Shown: positions 36,401 through 45,243 of the stretch, piece by piece | How the letters are laid out: each line of letters starts with the position of its first letter | Numbering within the stretch: position 1 is the first letter of the stretch | Assembly (NCBI RefSeq): GCF_003985155.1 | Contig: NZ_ML133693.1 | Coordinates: 62,001 to 126,000, forward strand | DNA: 64,000 nucleotides | Direction: 5' to 3' | Source: Rhizobium vallis | GTDB lineage: Bacteria; Pseudomonadota; Alphaproteobacteria; Rhizobiales; Rhizobiaceae | Notes under the pieces: model-generated | What the model saw: only the letters and a program-made list of their open reading frames with translations | Database searches by the model: none | What the model was told of the DNA's origin: nothing | Program-made: the position numbers and the translations under genes

Positions 36401-39048
36401 TGGCCAGCAGAATTCTGAGCGGAAACATCGATCTGGTAGGCTCCCGCGCGCAGATAGGTTTGCAGCAGCGCGTTATGGCCATCGCCATTGTCGGACGCTT
36501 CTCCCAGTCCCGGCAGGAATGATGTGCCGAGGCTTATCGACGTCTGCAGGCGGCCAAGGGTCTCGATGCGATAAAGCCCTCCTTCGGCGACGTCGAGCCG
36601 ATAGGATTTCTGCTCGTTTTCGGCGAGATCGAGAAACTGGCGTTGTCCGGCAATCAGCGGGGATGCGGGAGTAGGCGGTGTGCTCTCTTGCGCCGCAGCG
36701 GGATCCGGCTGCCAGCTGACGAGGATGGAGCGAGCAGCGGAAGGTGCAGGGAAGCGCAGCGTCAAAGTTCGGCCCTTGACGTCTGCTCGCTGGTTACTGG
36801 TGGCGAAAGCGACAGGCGCATTGTGCATGTCCGCCGCGGTGATCGTCCCGCCGGCAGGCACACGGACGTCAATACGCAAATCCGCTGGTGATGCCGGCCG
36901 CGAGAGAGCGTTCGCGTCATCAGCGGCAGCGCCTTTTCTCCGCGGCACGGGCGCTGGAATATTGGACATTGGCTGGTTTTGCAGCGGCTCCGGATGCGCC
37001 GCAGCGTCCACAGGCTGCCACAGCGCCAGTGGACGCGCCTGCAGATCCGCCGGCAGGGCCACGGCACGAGGTCCGGTCAGCAAGCCGGGAGCTGTATTGG
37101 TGATGATCACGTAGCTTGTGGCCTTTTCGGCTGGCCGGATGCCGAATGAAATGGTCGTGCGCGCCGGCGCTGCCGCCTGGACCGGCGGTGTAAGGCCTGG
37201 TGTGCCGAAGGTGAGATCGACGATCCCCACTGCATCGTTGTCGGGGACCACGCGGAGCAGATAGTAGCCGGCGTTCAGATCGAAATGACCGGAGTTTTGG
37301 CCATCGGCACGCGGCTCATTGCCAGTCAATATCGGACTGATCTCAGCCTGCACGGCGATGCCCGCGCTACGGATCTCTATCGGACCCGCCTGCGTCATCT
37401 CGAACAACAGCGATGTCGGGCCGCGTAAGTTGAAACGCCGTCGCCACGCCTCGCCCGGGCTCAAATGAGGCACGTCGGATGCGACAATCGTGGCTTTGCC
37501 GCTGGCATCCTGGCGCAGGAGCAAAGCTGTGGCCGGAATCTCGTCGCCGCCTTCGCCGGCAACGTCGAGACTGATGAGATTGGGAACCGAACCGTCGAAT
37601 CGGATCTGGCTGCTGAACCGCAGCCCTCGGACCTGGAAATGCTGGCCTTCGTAACCCGAGACCTCGACGATGCTCGGCTGGCCATCGGTCGAAAGTGTCA
37701 GCGTGGCCGTCGGTTCACGATTCGACTTGCCGATAGCAGCACTTTGAAAAGAAGTCGCCGCATTGGATATCCGACCGGCCCGGAGCGTGGCCGGTGCCGA
37801 TTGCGGCAGCGCGAGACGGAATGTATCGAGATCCGCCGGAGCTTCAAAACGTACCGAGCCAAAAGGCCCGATGACGCCTTCGGCAATTCCTCCGGCCAGC
37901 GACACCTGGGTACCGGTGCGGATATGGAATGGCTCCGCGGCGTCCGAGTTGGTCCAGACAAGCTTCTGGCCACCATAGGCCGTCACGAGGTAGCGGCCGG
38001 GCTCGACCGTTCCCTTCAGCGTGGCCCGGGTCATCGGCAGCCCCGGTTTCAGTTCGAAGATCGATATTTTCGGCGAGAGAGCGGCAATATCAGTGCCGTT
38101 TCGCCACAAGCGCAGATCCCGAAGCGACCGGCCAACGGCCTCGATATCGACGCGCGCGGAATCGGGAATGTCGATCCAATAGGATCGTTGTTGCAGATCA
38201 CTCAGATTGGCATCGACTGATGTGGCGGAGGTCAACGCGGCGTCGGGTTGTTCAAGCTCCTGATAGGCCTGTGCGGTAAGCTTGACGTTGCCGACTACTC
38301 CCGGGGCGCCGAACACGCGGATCTTGTAGGTGCCTTTGTCGAGCAGCGCATCGATTCGGCCGTCGCTGACGCCGGCTGCTCCCATGCGGTCTCCGGGCCC
38401 TGCGATCATATCGACGAGCTGAAGTGCCATGCCGGAGGTGCTTTGCGTGCGGATGGCGATGTGGCCGGGCGTGTCGACGGTCAGCAGGGTACTGCCGTCC
38501 CGATCGGCAGGCATTTGATCCAATGCCAAATGCGGCTGCGACACGGGCCGGGGCTGGGCTTTTACGGAAGCGGGTTGTGGTGCACCGATCGTCGATGGCG
38601 CCACTGCATCTTGCGTTCCCTGCGCCGGCGTTTCAGCTGCGGTTGACGTTGAAGGCTTGGCTGTCGGATCAGAGTCGAGCGCATTTCGGTTTGCCGACGG
38701 GCTTGCTGCCTTCAGTTCGGCAATTCGTGCCTGGTAGATTGCCGTCAGGCATTTCGACAGGCCGGCCGGATCGGTTTCGACACAGGATTTATTGCGCCCT
38801 GCCAACCAGCGGCGCTGTTGCTGGCGCAAGCCGTTCAGCTTCGTCTGGTCGCCTCCGAGATCGGTCAATACCTGATGATAGGAAGCCGCCAAGTCAGTAT
38901 CCTGAACGATCAAGTCAGGAGAGGCACAAATCGCCTTTTCAATAACGGTCTGCGCCTTGCTGCAATCAAAGGATTGCGCAGCGCAGACCGTCGAAAAGAG
39001 ACAAAAACCAAGGGCAACAAGCACACGCAGACGGGAAGCGAAAGCCAT
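33403..39048 (-). CDS. Very large exported protein with N-terminal LprI-like (DUF1311) domain
   Basis: An 1881-residue protein with a signal peptide (cleavage near CAAQ, residue 24). Residues about 25-120 form an LprI-type lysozyme-inhibitor-like domain with its cysteines (FDCSKAQTVIEKAICAS, later SCVETDPAGLSKCL). The rest is a long series of beta-rich segments ending in phrases such as GYYLLRV, GAYQIDV, GHYRLVI and GRYRIDL. These resemble pre-peptidase C-terminal (PPC-like) modules. An Asp/Ser/Asn-rich acidic linker lies near residues 1175-1215, like the one in the neighbouring macroglobulin. First gene of the operon with the macroglobulin and pbpC. I do not recognise the full-length family. 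An envelope defence or assembly role is inferred from context only. Confidence 0.85.
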   Translation of the reverse strand: MAFASRLRVLVALGFCLFSTVCAAQSFDCSKAQTVIEKAICASPDLIVQDTDLAASYHQVLTDLGGDQTKLNGLRQQQRRWLAGRNKSCVETDPAGLSKCLTAIYQARIAELKAASPSANRNALDSDPTAKPSTSTAAETPAQGTQDAVAPSTIGAPQPASVKAQPRPVSQPHLALDQMPADRDGSTLLTVDTPGHIAIRTQSTSGMALQLVDMIAGPGDRMGAAGVSDGRIDALLDKGTYKIRVFGAPGVVGNVKLTAQAYQELEQPDAALTSATSVDANLSDLQQRSYWIDIPDSARVDIEAVGRSLRDLRLWRNGTDIAALSPKISIFELKPGLPMTRATLKGTVEPGRYLVTAYGGQKLVWTNSDAAEPFHIRTGTQVSLAGGIAEGVIGPFGSVRFEAPADLDTFRLALPQSAPATLRAGRISNAATSFQSAAIGKSNREPTATLTLSTDGQPSIVEVSGYEGQHFQVRGLRFSSQIRFDGSVPNLISLDVAGEGGDEIPATALLLRQDASGKATIVASDVPHLSPGEAWRRRFNLRGPTSLLFEMTQAGPIEIRSAGIAVQAEISPILTGNEPRADGQNSGHFDLNAGYYLLRVVPDNDAVGIVDLTFGTPGLTPPVQAAAPARTTISFGIRPAEKATSYVIITNTAPGLLTGPRAVALPADLQARPLALWQPVDAAAHPEPLQNQPMSNIPAPVPRRKGAAADDANALSRPASPADLRIDVRVPAGGTITAADMHNAPVAFATSNQRADVKGRTLTLRFPAPSAARSILVSWQPDPAAAQESTPPTPASPLIAGQRQFLDLAENEQKSYRLDVAEGGLYRIETLGRLQTSISLGTSFLPGLGEASDNGDGHNALLQTYLRAGAYQIDVSAQNSAGHLGVAVTPASLLTAATLVADGTSRGILSGGRGAIVPIEIASAGSYQLDLYSLGGDLTARLEDAEGWPLTAPGSLSSLTEDFTPGHYRLVILPRDVDTRFVARLRPMIEPPQLQGHGPHPLTFNQAQAFQWREPQSKGEARVPDSWAFDLQADADVSIDLTEGMIGTLVRDDKDQVARFVAAPQFSGKLKAGRYRIDLMSLAHDDRLDYQITLNTEDLQPGEARFVNLPAELPFNVENDRVVSLGTYGRSEIKGVLKDGNGTVLERLAGRSDDWNITLSTRLPAGSYTLSLDQAAASGTGSSQSDENSDDQDADSNSDDQEAAGDDPADVSDIEIQFALPQEQQQPALTDNGIAEVDGASVFAFPLPANAKDQLALLAAQSTSDLVLSVERREADGNWKPQALARGRMPVIAWPGSEKEAQWRASVWTLDGGTAPIKIAARSIARDMHEPGDVALEPLSIDGLGLSLNVALAHAPSAGLMDLGATADLLVGASADRPLTAATSGLFAPQSDRLWLVSRAAGHVQVSPAQSDAEIALTLAPGDQAIVPATPSLPGKVRLWRAESAFGQPGLTTGRGMGVSLNSAAALADNQDLHVRNAASDESLQMRLRPIDAAALEAVQLNGTYTATIPALSARPVKLATGVKRLTLDLAPGIAVVSAPSASQLLNVWSGAAPLSRSIATSAEEIWLVNLGGDAGSARVSLSPGQAVTLGSNEVKRRFFGTVGSEEIAVDAVAGDVLNVSGGAATFVGADGRVSRGDSITVSGPGQLIVDHGAGLVALWLERDGQSPWPKPEPKSMTLPQSVTLEGAAMAFRLNPAQPLVLDVSTDAPVIVGLEQNGHRDLQLFPTGAEFHRYLAAGDAILTLYSTHEGPLSGSLNVSATPVVPANDGIGAPVVLAPGATALFGFEVKNNSNIGVGLRSDPDLAVARLLDAKGQVLGEGINQLRQLSAGYYLLEARAPADAPTLVVRPAVVGLSPPPAGPPPEIIKDYLQRAGLKPTGSK

Positions 39049-39519
39049 GGATATCTCGTTTCTTAAGTGCCGGCACGCTAGTCAATATGAACTATCTTTG
39101 ATCAAGACAAGAGCGCCTCAGCGGGTGCAACAAGTCTCAGAACCGCCAAACGAACTAAAACTTTGACGGTGGGACTCGCGGGAGCGAGACCGGCAACTTC
39201 TACGGACCAGATCTGCGCGAAAATTTCGCCTCTTCGCTCTGGTGTTCATCAAGACGGTTCGAAGAAAAGCCTGCTGTTCCTACAGGCAAAATTCTTTCTG
39301 TTTCAAAACTCCTTTTATGCATTCCCGATCAGCGTGTCTTGGACTGGGCCGCACTGGACATGGACCGAAACACGCGCGCCATTCTCCAAGCCTCCATACG
39401 AAATACCGCCGAGCCTACCCCGCTCAGGGTCATCCCGAGGAATAGTCGGGGGTGCAGCCATACGGTTTTCAGGGTAACATCTGCCGATGGACGAGACGGC
39501 AGCATCGGCGGTCCGCTCG
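39049..39519. other. Intergenic region, presumed promoter of the envelope operon
   Basis: About 470 bases between the start of the leftward 1881-residue gene and the end of the leftward phosphatidyltransferase gene. Overlapping short frames occur on both strands, but none has a convincing start site or resembles a known protein. The promoter of the three-gene envelope operon must lie here. I could not pick a specific -35/-10 pair. Confidence 0.4.
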
Positions 39520-40125
39520 CTATCGGGCGACCGCCTCGCGAATGCCGGCGCTGATACGATTGATGATCGTCCATACGAGAAGCAGAGCCACAACGGCCCA
39601 AAGCCACGAAGTCCATCCTGCAAACGTACCACCCGCCGCGACAAAGATGCCGAGCGCGCCGAAGAGCACCGCACGGTCGCTCTTGCCCAATGGCCCGTCG
39701 TAACGCCGGCTTGCCCCGACCGTTTGACCCAGAACACCGGTAAATTCCGTCAACGCCGAGAGGAAAATGACGGCCATTGCCGGCATCAAGCCGTTCGAAT
39801 CGATGAGCGCAAACGGCAAATACAAGGCGACATCCGACACGACGTCACCGATCTCGTTCAGATACGCGCCTAAAATGCTCTTCTGCCCATGTTCGCGAGC
39901 AAGCATGCCGTCGATGGCATTGAGGCCCATCCGCAGGAGAAACCATACAGGCACCAGCAGGAACCAATGTGGAAGCGGGGCGACACTCAGAAAAAGGCCC
40001 AATGCAACCGAAACGGCGGCAGCAACTGAAGTCACCTGATTGGCGGTGACGCCTCGTGACGCGAGGGAGCGCACCAGAGGGCGAAGAATATTCTGAAATC
40101 GGGACTTCAATTGATATACGGACAT
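39520..40125 (-). CDS. ynbA: CDP-alcohol phosphatidyltransferase family protein (YnbA-like)
   Basis: A 201-residue membrane enzyme that should transfer a phosphatidyl group from CDP-diacylglycerol to an alcohol. The family motif is present as NAIDGMLAR-x8-GAYLNEIGD. The canonical form is DxxDGxxAR-x8-GxxxDxxxD, so the first and third Asp are Asn here, while the second and fourth Asp are kept. From memory E. coli YnbA has the same replacements, which supports orthology. GAGG precedes the ATG. It is divergent from the hydrolase/methyltransferase and phosphatase genes whose E. coli homologues (ynbC, ynbD) form an operon with ynbA. The lipid product is unknown. Confidence 0.85.
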   Translation of the reverse strand: MSVYQLKSRFQNILRPLVRSLASRGVTANQVTSVAAAVSVALGLFLSVAPLPHWFLLVPVWFLLRMGLNAIDGMLAREHGQKSILGAYLNEIGDVVSDVALYLPFALIDSNGLMPAMAVIFLSALTEFTGVLGQTVGASRRYDGPLGKSDRAVLFGALGIFVAAGGTFAGWTSWLWAVVALLLVWTIINRISAGIREAVAR

Positions 40126-40325
40126 GCTACCTCAGTGGAATTTCGTGGCATCGGAAAAATCTATCCCGGCTTCGGCAGTGCAGTTCGTCTTACTTGTGGG
40201 GAAGCCCATACTTCCTATCGGTTCTCGCATAGCACTTACATTTGCGACTAGACTTTTGCAATGAATGTAAATCACTGTTCTGCCAATGGTTGCAACCTAT
40301 CCACCCATGAGAATTGGAGAAGACC

Positions 40326-42110
40326 ATGCTGCAAACTGCCGATAGTGTGCAACCGTCCTCGACGGCCAGACCAATGCTCGAATCCGAATTTGTGTCGCAC
40401 GATGGCACTCGACTGTTTTATCGGACGTGGCCTGCGACCGGCGCTGCACCGAAGGGCGCAATCATTCTTCTCCATCGCGGCCACGAGCATAGCGGCCGCG
40501 TCGCCCATCTCGCCACCGAGCTCGGCCTCGATGATTTTGCCTTCTACGCCTGGGACGCGCGCGGCCACGGGCGCTCACCGGGAGAGCGCGGCTATTCGCC
40601 ATCCTTTGCTGCCTCGGCGCGTGATCTCGATTGCTTCGTCCGCCATGTCAGCGAGACAAGCGGCATTTCCGTCGAAAACATTGCCGTCATTGCGCAGAGC
40701 GTCGGCGCGGTGCTGGCCACCACCTGGGTGCACGACTATGCGCCGCCGATCCGTGCACTCGTGCTTGCCTCACCGGCCTTCAGCGTCAAGCTCTACGTGC
40801 CTTTTGCCAAAGAAGGTATCGCGCTTTGGGAAAGGCTCAAGGGAACGTTCTTCGTCAATTCCTACGTCAAGGCCAAGTTCTTGACACATGATCCCGAGCG
40901 CATCGCCTCCTACGAATCCGACCCATTGATATCTAGGCCGATTGCCTCCAACATCCTGGTGCAGCTCTATGAGGCTGCGGCCCGCGTCGTCGGCGACGCC
41001 CGCGCCATCACCGTCCCGACCCAGCTGCTGATCTCCGGCAGCGACTGGGTGGTGCGACACACGCCGCAGCACCGGTTTTACGAAAATCTCGGTAGCCGCA
41101 TCAAGGAACGGCATGTGTTTGCCGGCTTCTACCATGACACGCTTGGTGAAAAGGACCGCGCGATTGCGCTCGCCGAAGTCCGCCGTTTTATCGACGCGCG
41201 TTTCGCCGAGCATCGGGCGCCTGCCGATCTTCGCACCGCCCATGTCCAGGGCTATACCAAGGACGAGGCCGACCGGCTGGCGAGCCCTCTGGACGCCATA
41301 TCCCCACGCGGCATCTACTGGGCGCTCAGCCGCCTCAACATCAGGCTCGGCGCCTTGGTGTCCGAAGGCATCAAGACCGGCGTCAAGACCGGTTTTGATT
41401 CCGGCTCGACGCTCGATTACGTCTACGAGAACGAGCCGCGCGGGCTCGGTCCCGGCGGGCGTTTGATCGACAAGGTATTCCTCGAGGCGATCGGCTGGCG
41501 CGGCATCAGGCAGCGCAAGCTGCACTTGCAGGAGCTGATCGATCGCGCGCTGCAGCGCCTGAAAGCAGATGGTCGCACGACTAACATGCTCGACATAGCG
41601 GCCGGGCACGGTCGTTATGTCCTCGATGCGATCGAGATGGCTGCCGTGCGTCCCGACAGTGCGCGTTTGCAGGATTATTCTACCATTAACGTCGACGCTG
41701 GCCTCAAGAGCATTGCTGCACGTGGATTGAGTGAGTTCGTGAGCTTCCGCCAGCAGGATGCTTTTGACGGCGAGGGGCTGGCCGCAATCACGCCGGCTCC
41801 GGATCTCGCAATCGTCTCCGGCCTTTACGAGCTGTTTTCCGACAATGCGATGATCGCCGCTTCGCTTAACGGGATCGCCCGCACGATGCGGCCCGGTGGT
41901 CTGCTTGTCTACACCAACCAGCCATGGCATCCACAACTGGAGATGATCGCCCGCGCCCTGACGTCCCACCGCGGGGGCGAAGCATGGGTGATGCGGCGGC
42001 GGACGCAAGAGGAAATGGACCAGTTGGTCGCCGCAGCCGGTTTCCGCAAGATTGAACAGCGCATCGACCAGTGGGGCATTTTCACTGTCTCGCTGGCCGA
42101 GAGGGTCTGA
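40326..42110 (+). CDS. ynbC: Alpha/beta hydrolase fused to SAM-dependent methyltransferase (YnbC-like)
   Basis: A 594-residue bifunctional protein. Residues about 15-290 are a serine hydrolase of the monoacylglycerol-lipase type: nucleophile elbow AQSVGA, oxyanion-region LLHRGHEHSGR, late HDTLGE His segment. Residues about 330-594 include a class I methyltransferase with motif I LDIAAGHGRY and a characteristic C-terminal NQPWHPQLE segment. The same fusion is found in E. coli YnbC. Substrate unknown; a lysolipid or lipid head group is plausible given the neighbours. Start at ATG 40326 with GGAG 6 nt before it. The TTG 12 nt earlier overlaps that site and is rejected. Confidence 0.87.
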   Translation: MLQTADSVQPSSTARPMLESEFVSHDGTRLFYRTWPATGAAPKGAIILLHRGHEHSGRVAHLATELGLDDFAFYAWDARGHGRSPGERGYSPSFAASARDLDCFVRHVSETSGISVENIAVIAQSVGAVLATTWVHDYAPPIRALVLASPAFSVKLYVPFAKEGIALWERLKGTFFVNSYVKAKFLTHDPERIASYESDPLISRPIASNILVQLYEAAARVVGDARAITVPTQLLISGSDWVVRHTPQHRFYENLGSRIKERHVFAGFYHDTLGEKDRAIALAEVRRFIDARFAEHRAPADLRTAHVQGYTKDEADRLASPLDAISPRGIYWALSRLNIRLGALVSEGIKTGVKTGFDSGSTLDYVYENEPRGLGPGGRLIDKVFLEAIGWRGIRQRKLHLQELIDRALQRLKADGRTTNMLDIAAGHGRYVLDAIEMAAVRPDSARLQDYSTINVDAGLKSIAARGLSEFVSFRQQDAFDGEGLAAITPAPDLAIVSGLYELFSDNAMIAASLNGIARTMRPGGLLVYTNQPWHPQLEMIARALTSHRGGEAWVMRRRTQEEMDQLVAAAGFRKIEQRIDQWGIFTVSLAERV

Positions 42111-42120
42111 GGGCAAAGCG

Positions 42121-43443
42121 TTGGGGCGGGCACGTTTTACTCTTTCGCAGGCGGTTCTGAAGCGAGCGGCGCTCTGGCTCCTCTTCCTGGCGCCGTTCTT
42201 CTATCTCAGCTATGGCGGCGCCAATTGGCTGGCATCGCAACGCACCCATGTGCCGAACATCGCCTTCACATGGGAAAGCGGCATTCCGTTCCTTGCGTGG
42301 ACCATCATTCCATATTGGTCGATTAATCTGTTCTACGGGCTCTGCCTGTTCATCAACACGACGCCGTGCGATGTGGATATACTCGCGAGGCGCTATCTGA
42401 CGATCCAGTTAATAGCGGTCGCCTGTTTTATCGCGTTTCCGCTCGAAGCAACCTTCGTGCGGCCGGCAACGAGCGGTCTGCCCGGTTTCATGTTCGCCGT
42501 CCTCGGTGGCTTCGACAAGCCATTCAACCAGGCGCCGTCGCTCCATATCGCGCTCCTGGTGGTGATCTGGGACCATCTGCGCGGCCGGCTGCCGCGCAGG
42601 GCCCGGCTTCTCTGGCACTTCTGGTGCTTCCTCATCGGTGCCTCCGTGATGACGACGTGGCAACATCACGTCATGGACATACCGACCGGCGTGCTGCTCG
42701 GTCTATTTGCCGCCTGGCTTTTTCCGCGCGATGCCGGTTCTCCTCTTGCGAATTTTTCGATGAGCGGAGATCCGAAGTCGCGCCGTCTCGGCATCTACTA
42801 TCTGTGCGGCGCAGCCGCATTTCTCGGCCTGACAGCGCTCTTTACTCCTCTATCGGCCGCAGCACTTCTCTTGCTCTGGCCGGCCGTTGGGCTGGCGATC
42901 GTCGCAGTGGGATACTTCGGCGCCGGTCCGCAGATATTCCTGAAACGCCCCGATGGCCGGGCCGCGTTTGCCAGCCGCTGGCTACTAGCGCCCTACCGGC
43001 TCGGCGCTGTCATCAACGTTTGGCTCTGGACCCGCAGAATGCCGGCATCTGTGGTGATCGCTGACGGCGTCCATCTCGGTCGTTTTCCGCGTCGCCACGA
43101 GGCCAACCGTTTTGCCACGGTGATCGACATTACCGGCGAACTTCAGCGCCCGAGCGGGGCGCTCGCGCGCTGGTGCAGCTTTCCCACCCTTGATCTTACA
43201 GCCCTCGACAAGATCCAGACGCTCGCCGCGGCAAACCTCCTCGAGGCTGCTCGTCAGCAGGGACCGGTCCTCGTCTGCTGTGCGCTGGGCTTCCAGCGGA
43301 GCGCCGGCGTCATCGTGCGCTGGCTGCTCATCAGCCGACGTTGCAACGATCCTGCGGAGGCGCTGCGGCTGATCGAAAGGGCGGGGTGGCGCGTTCATCT
43401 GCCCGTGGAAAGCCTCCATGCCGTGACGGAGGGCTTGCAATGA
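42121..43443 (+). CDS. ynbD: PAP2 phosphatase fused to dual-specificity-type phosphatase (YnbD-like)
   Basis: A two-domain phosphatase of about 440 residues. The N-terminal part is a membrane-embedded PAP2/inositol-phosphorylceramide-synthase-like domain with several helices and the conserved QAPSLHIAL and WQHHVMDIPTG histidine motifs. The C-terminal cytosolic part is a cysteine phosphatase with the CX5R loop CALGFQR (Cys near residue 388). This combination matches E. coli YnbD. The start is uncertain: TTG at 42121, preceded by GAGGG, avoids overlap with the upstream gene. An ATG at 42052 is in frame but lies inside that gene. Likely removes phosphate from a phosphatidyl-alcohol intermediate made by the YnbA-like enzyme. 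Confidence 0.82.
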   Translation: MGRARFTLSQAVLKRAALWLLFLAPFFYLSYGGANWLASQRTHVPNIAFTWESGIPFLAWTIIPYWSINLFYGLCLFINTTPCDVDILARRYLTIQLIAVACFIAFPLEATFVRPATSGLPGFMFAVLGGFDKPFNQAPSLHIALLVVIWDHLRGRLPRRARLLWHFWCFLIGASVMTTWQHHVMDIPTGVLLGLFAAWLFPRDAGSPLANFSMSGDPKSRRLGIYYLCGAAAFLGLTALFTPLSAAALLLLWPAVGLAIVAVGYFGAGPQIFLKRPDGRAAFASRWLLAPYRLGAVINVWLWTRRMPASVVIADGVHLGRFPRRHEANRFATVIDITGELQRPSGALARWCSFPTLDLTALDKIQTLAAANLLEAARQQGPVLVCCALGFQRSAGVIVRWLLISRRCNDPAEALRLIERAGWRVHLPVESLHAVTEGLQ

Positions 43444-43880
43444 CGCAGTGGAATACGACAGCCTCGGCGGTTGCGCGAAATCTCGGTCGCAATGCGATAT
43501 TCTCCGGGATTGCAGCGCTCCTGCCACTGATTGTCGGGCCGATCACCGGGGGTTATCGAGGTTTCGTCCCACCGCTCGGCTGGCTCTTGGTGCTCGTTTT
43601 CTGCGTGATAGTCCTTGCGCTGGCTATCCATCTCCTCTTCGATGCGCTGCTGTTTCGCCTCGCATCGAGCCACGAGACGGAGGCCGCCGGCCTTGCCGCC
43701 GTCGACGACCTGTTGTCCCGCATGCGGCTTCGCAAGCCTGACAGGATGCCGCCTGGCCTCGAGAGGCGGATTGCCGGATCGCGCCGCATCGTCTGGCGGC
43801 TGCGTTTTGCGCTCGCCATCTATCTCGCGATTTTCGCGATCCTTCTGCTCAATGCGAGCGACGGCCAGCCGCTATGTTGA
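43440..43880 (+). CDS. Small integral membrane protein of the YnbACD-like cluster
   Basis: A 146-residue protein with two hydrophobic helices near residues 18-35 and 40-65 and a third at the C terminus (LRFALAIYLAIFAILLL), separated by a basic loop rich in Arg. It overlaps the upstream phosphatase stop codon as ATGA, so it is co-translated with that cluster. It is too short to be the missing YnbB (a CdsA-like cytidylyltransferase of about 300 residues). I do not recognise a family. Confidence 0.7.
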   Translation: MTQWNTTASAVARNLGRNAIFSGIAALLPLIVGPITGGYRGFVPPLGWLLVLVFCVIVLALAIHLLFDALLFRLASSHETEAAGLAAVDDLLSRMRLRKPDRMPPGLERRIAGSRRIVWRLRFALAIYLAIFAILLLNASDGQPLC

Positions 43881-43968
43881 ATCGCGGCCGCTCACGCGAG
43901 CGCTTGCCGGCGCGCGTCTGGCAAAGTCTTGCCCGCGCAATCACGGGTGTCATGCTTTGTCGGGTGAA

Positions 43969-44103
43969 CTAGTTGCGGAGGAGCGCGACGATCGATATCG
44001 GCATCTCGACCGCAAAAAAATCCATTGCCGCACCGATAATCACAGCCCACGCGACGATTAGGAAAATCAGCGCTGCAATCCTGATTTCTACTGGTTGCAT
44101 CAT
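43969..44103 (-). CDS. Possible 44-residue single-helix membrane protein
   Basis: A short frame starting with two ATG codons (44103 and 44100), with GGGG 4-7 nt upstream and a TAG stop. The translation is a basic start followed by a hydrophobic helix (IRIAALIFLIVAWAVIIGAAM) and a short tail ending SIVALLRN. It lies 69 bp downstream of fcl on the same strand and so could be the last gene of the fucose-synthesis arm. Evidence is the good ribosome-binding site and the clean helix only. There is no family recognition. Confidence 0.45.
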   Translation of the reverse strand: MMQPVEIRIAALIFLIVAWAVIIGAAMDFFAVEMPISIVALLRN

Positions 44104-44172
44104 TTGCCCCGTCCCAGCATATACCTCCCCCGAGGCAAACCCTTATTATCCCCCCCGTAAATTCGCCATGCG

Positions 44173-45243
44173 CTAGGGATGATGCGCGACTGGAGATAGC
44201 GTGGGCGCTTGCAGCGCCGAAGTCTTGGCTCTCTCAAAACTGATGTCGCTTTGACCGATCAAGTCGCTGGACACCGTCCCGTTGCTTCGCTCGAGATAAT
44301 GCCCCTCGAGGAAGGAGCGGTAGGCGTCTGCGATACCCTCCTTCAGACCTATCTTGGGAGACCAGCCGAGGGTGCGAAGCTTGTCGACGTTCAAGAGTTT
44401 ACGTGGCGTGCCATCTGGCTTGGTGAGGTCACGCGTGATCTTGCCTTCGAAACCAACGACCTTGGAGACGAGGTATGCCAGTTCGAGGATGGAAATGTCT
44501 TCGCCGGAACCTACGTTCACATGACTTTCGGCGGAATAGGTTTTCATGAGATGGAGGCAGGCGTCGGCACAATCGTCAACATGCAGGAATTCGCGCCGCG
44601 GCGTGCCGGTACCCCAGATGCATATTTCTTGCTGCTGGTTGATCTTGGCCTCATGCGCCTTGCGTATGAGCGCCGGCATGACATGGCTTGACCCGAGGTC
44701 GAAATTGTCCCCTGGACCGTAAAGATTGGTAGGCATGGCCGAGATGAAATCTCTACCGTGCTGTTTGCGATAGGCTTGGCAGAGCTTCAAACCGGCAATT
44801 TTGGCGATCGCATACCATTCATTCGTTGGCTCAAGCAATCCAGTCAGAAGCGAGTCCTCAACGATCGGCTGATCGGCGAATTTCGGATAGATGCAGGACG
44901 AGCCCAGAAACATCAGTTTCTCGACGTTCGCTTTGTGGGCTGCGTGGATGACGTTCGCCTGGAGAATCAAGTTGTCGTAAAGGAAGTCGGCCGGATAGGT
45001 CGCGTTGGCGAGAATGCCGCCGACCCTCGCAGCAGCCAGGAAGACAGCGTCGGGACGATTCTCACTCATCCAGGCCTCGACCTGGTCCTGCCGTCTGAGA
45101 TCGACCTCGGCGCGGGTGGCCGTCAAAATCTCGCAGCCCTCGAAAGCCAAACGCCGCACGATCGCAGAGCCCACCATGCCGCGGTGGCCCGCGACATAAA
45201 CCCTTTTTCCGGCGAGGCTGTAGATTACCTCAGGCATAGGCAA
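44173..45243 (-). CDS. fcl: GDP-L-fucose synthase
   Basis: A 356-residue short-chain dehydrogenase/epimerase converting GDP-4-keto-6-deoxy-mannose to GDP-L-fucose by epimerisation and NADPH reduction. The nucleotide-binding loop GHRGMVG is at residues 19-25. The fucose-synthase block FLGSSCIYPKFADQP and the catalytic Tyr-x3-Lys (NEWYAIAKIAG) are intact. The C-terminal about 30 residues extend past the usual end of the family. It overlaps the upstream gmd by 14 nt, so the two are expressed together and supply fucose to the neighbouring glycosyltransferases. Confidence 0.95.
   Translation of the reverse strand: MPMPEVIYSLAGKRVYVAGHRGMVGSAIVRRLAFEGCEILTATRAEVDLRRQDQVEAWMSENRPDAVFLAAARVGGILANATYPADFLYDNLILQANVIHAAHKANVEKLMFLGSSCIYPKFADQPIVEDSLLTGLLEPTNEWYAIAKIAGLKLCQAYRKQHGRDFISAMPTNLYGPGDNFDLGSSHVMPALIRKAHEAKINQQQEICIWGTGTPRREFLHVDDCADACLHLMKTYSAESHVNVGSGEDISILELAYLVSKVVGFEGKITRDLTKPDGTPRKLLNVDKLRTLGWSPKIGLKEGIADAYRSFLEGHYLERSNGTVSSDLIGQSDISFERAKTSALQAPTLSPVAHHP

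Noticed and set aside
43973..44176. 67-codon plus-strand frame near the end of the Ynb-like cluster
   Set aside because: The opposite strand holds a better short frame with tandem ATGs and a ribosome-binding site, and this one has no such site.
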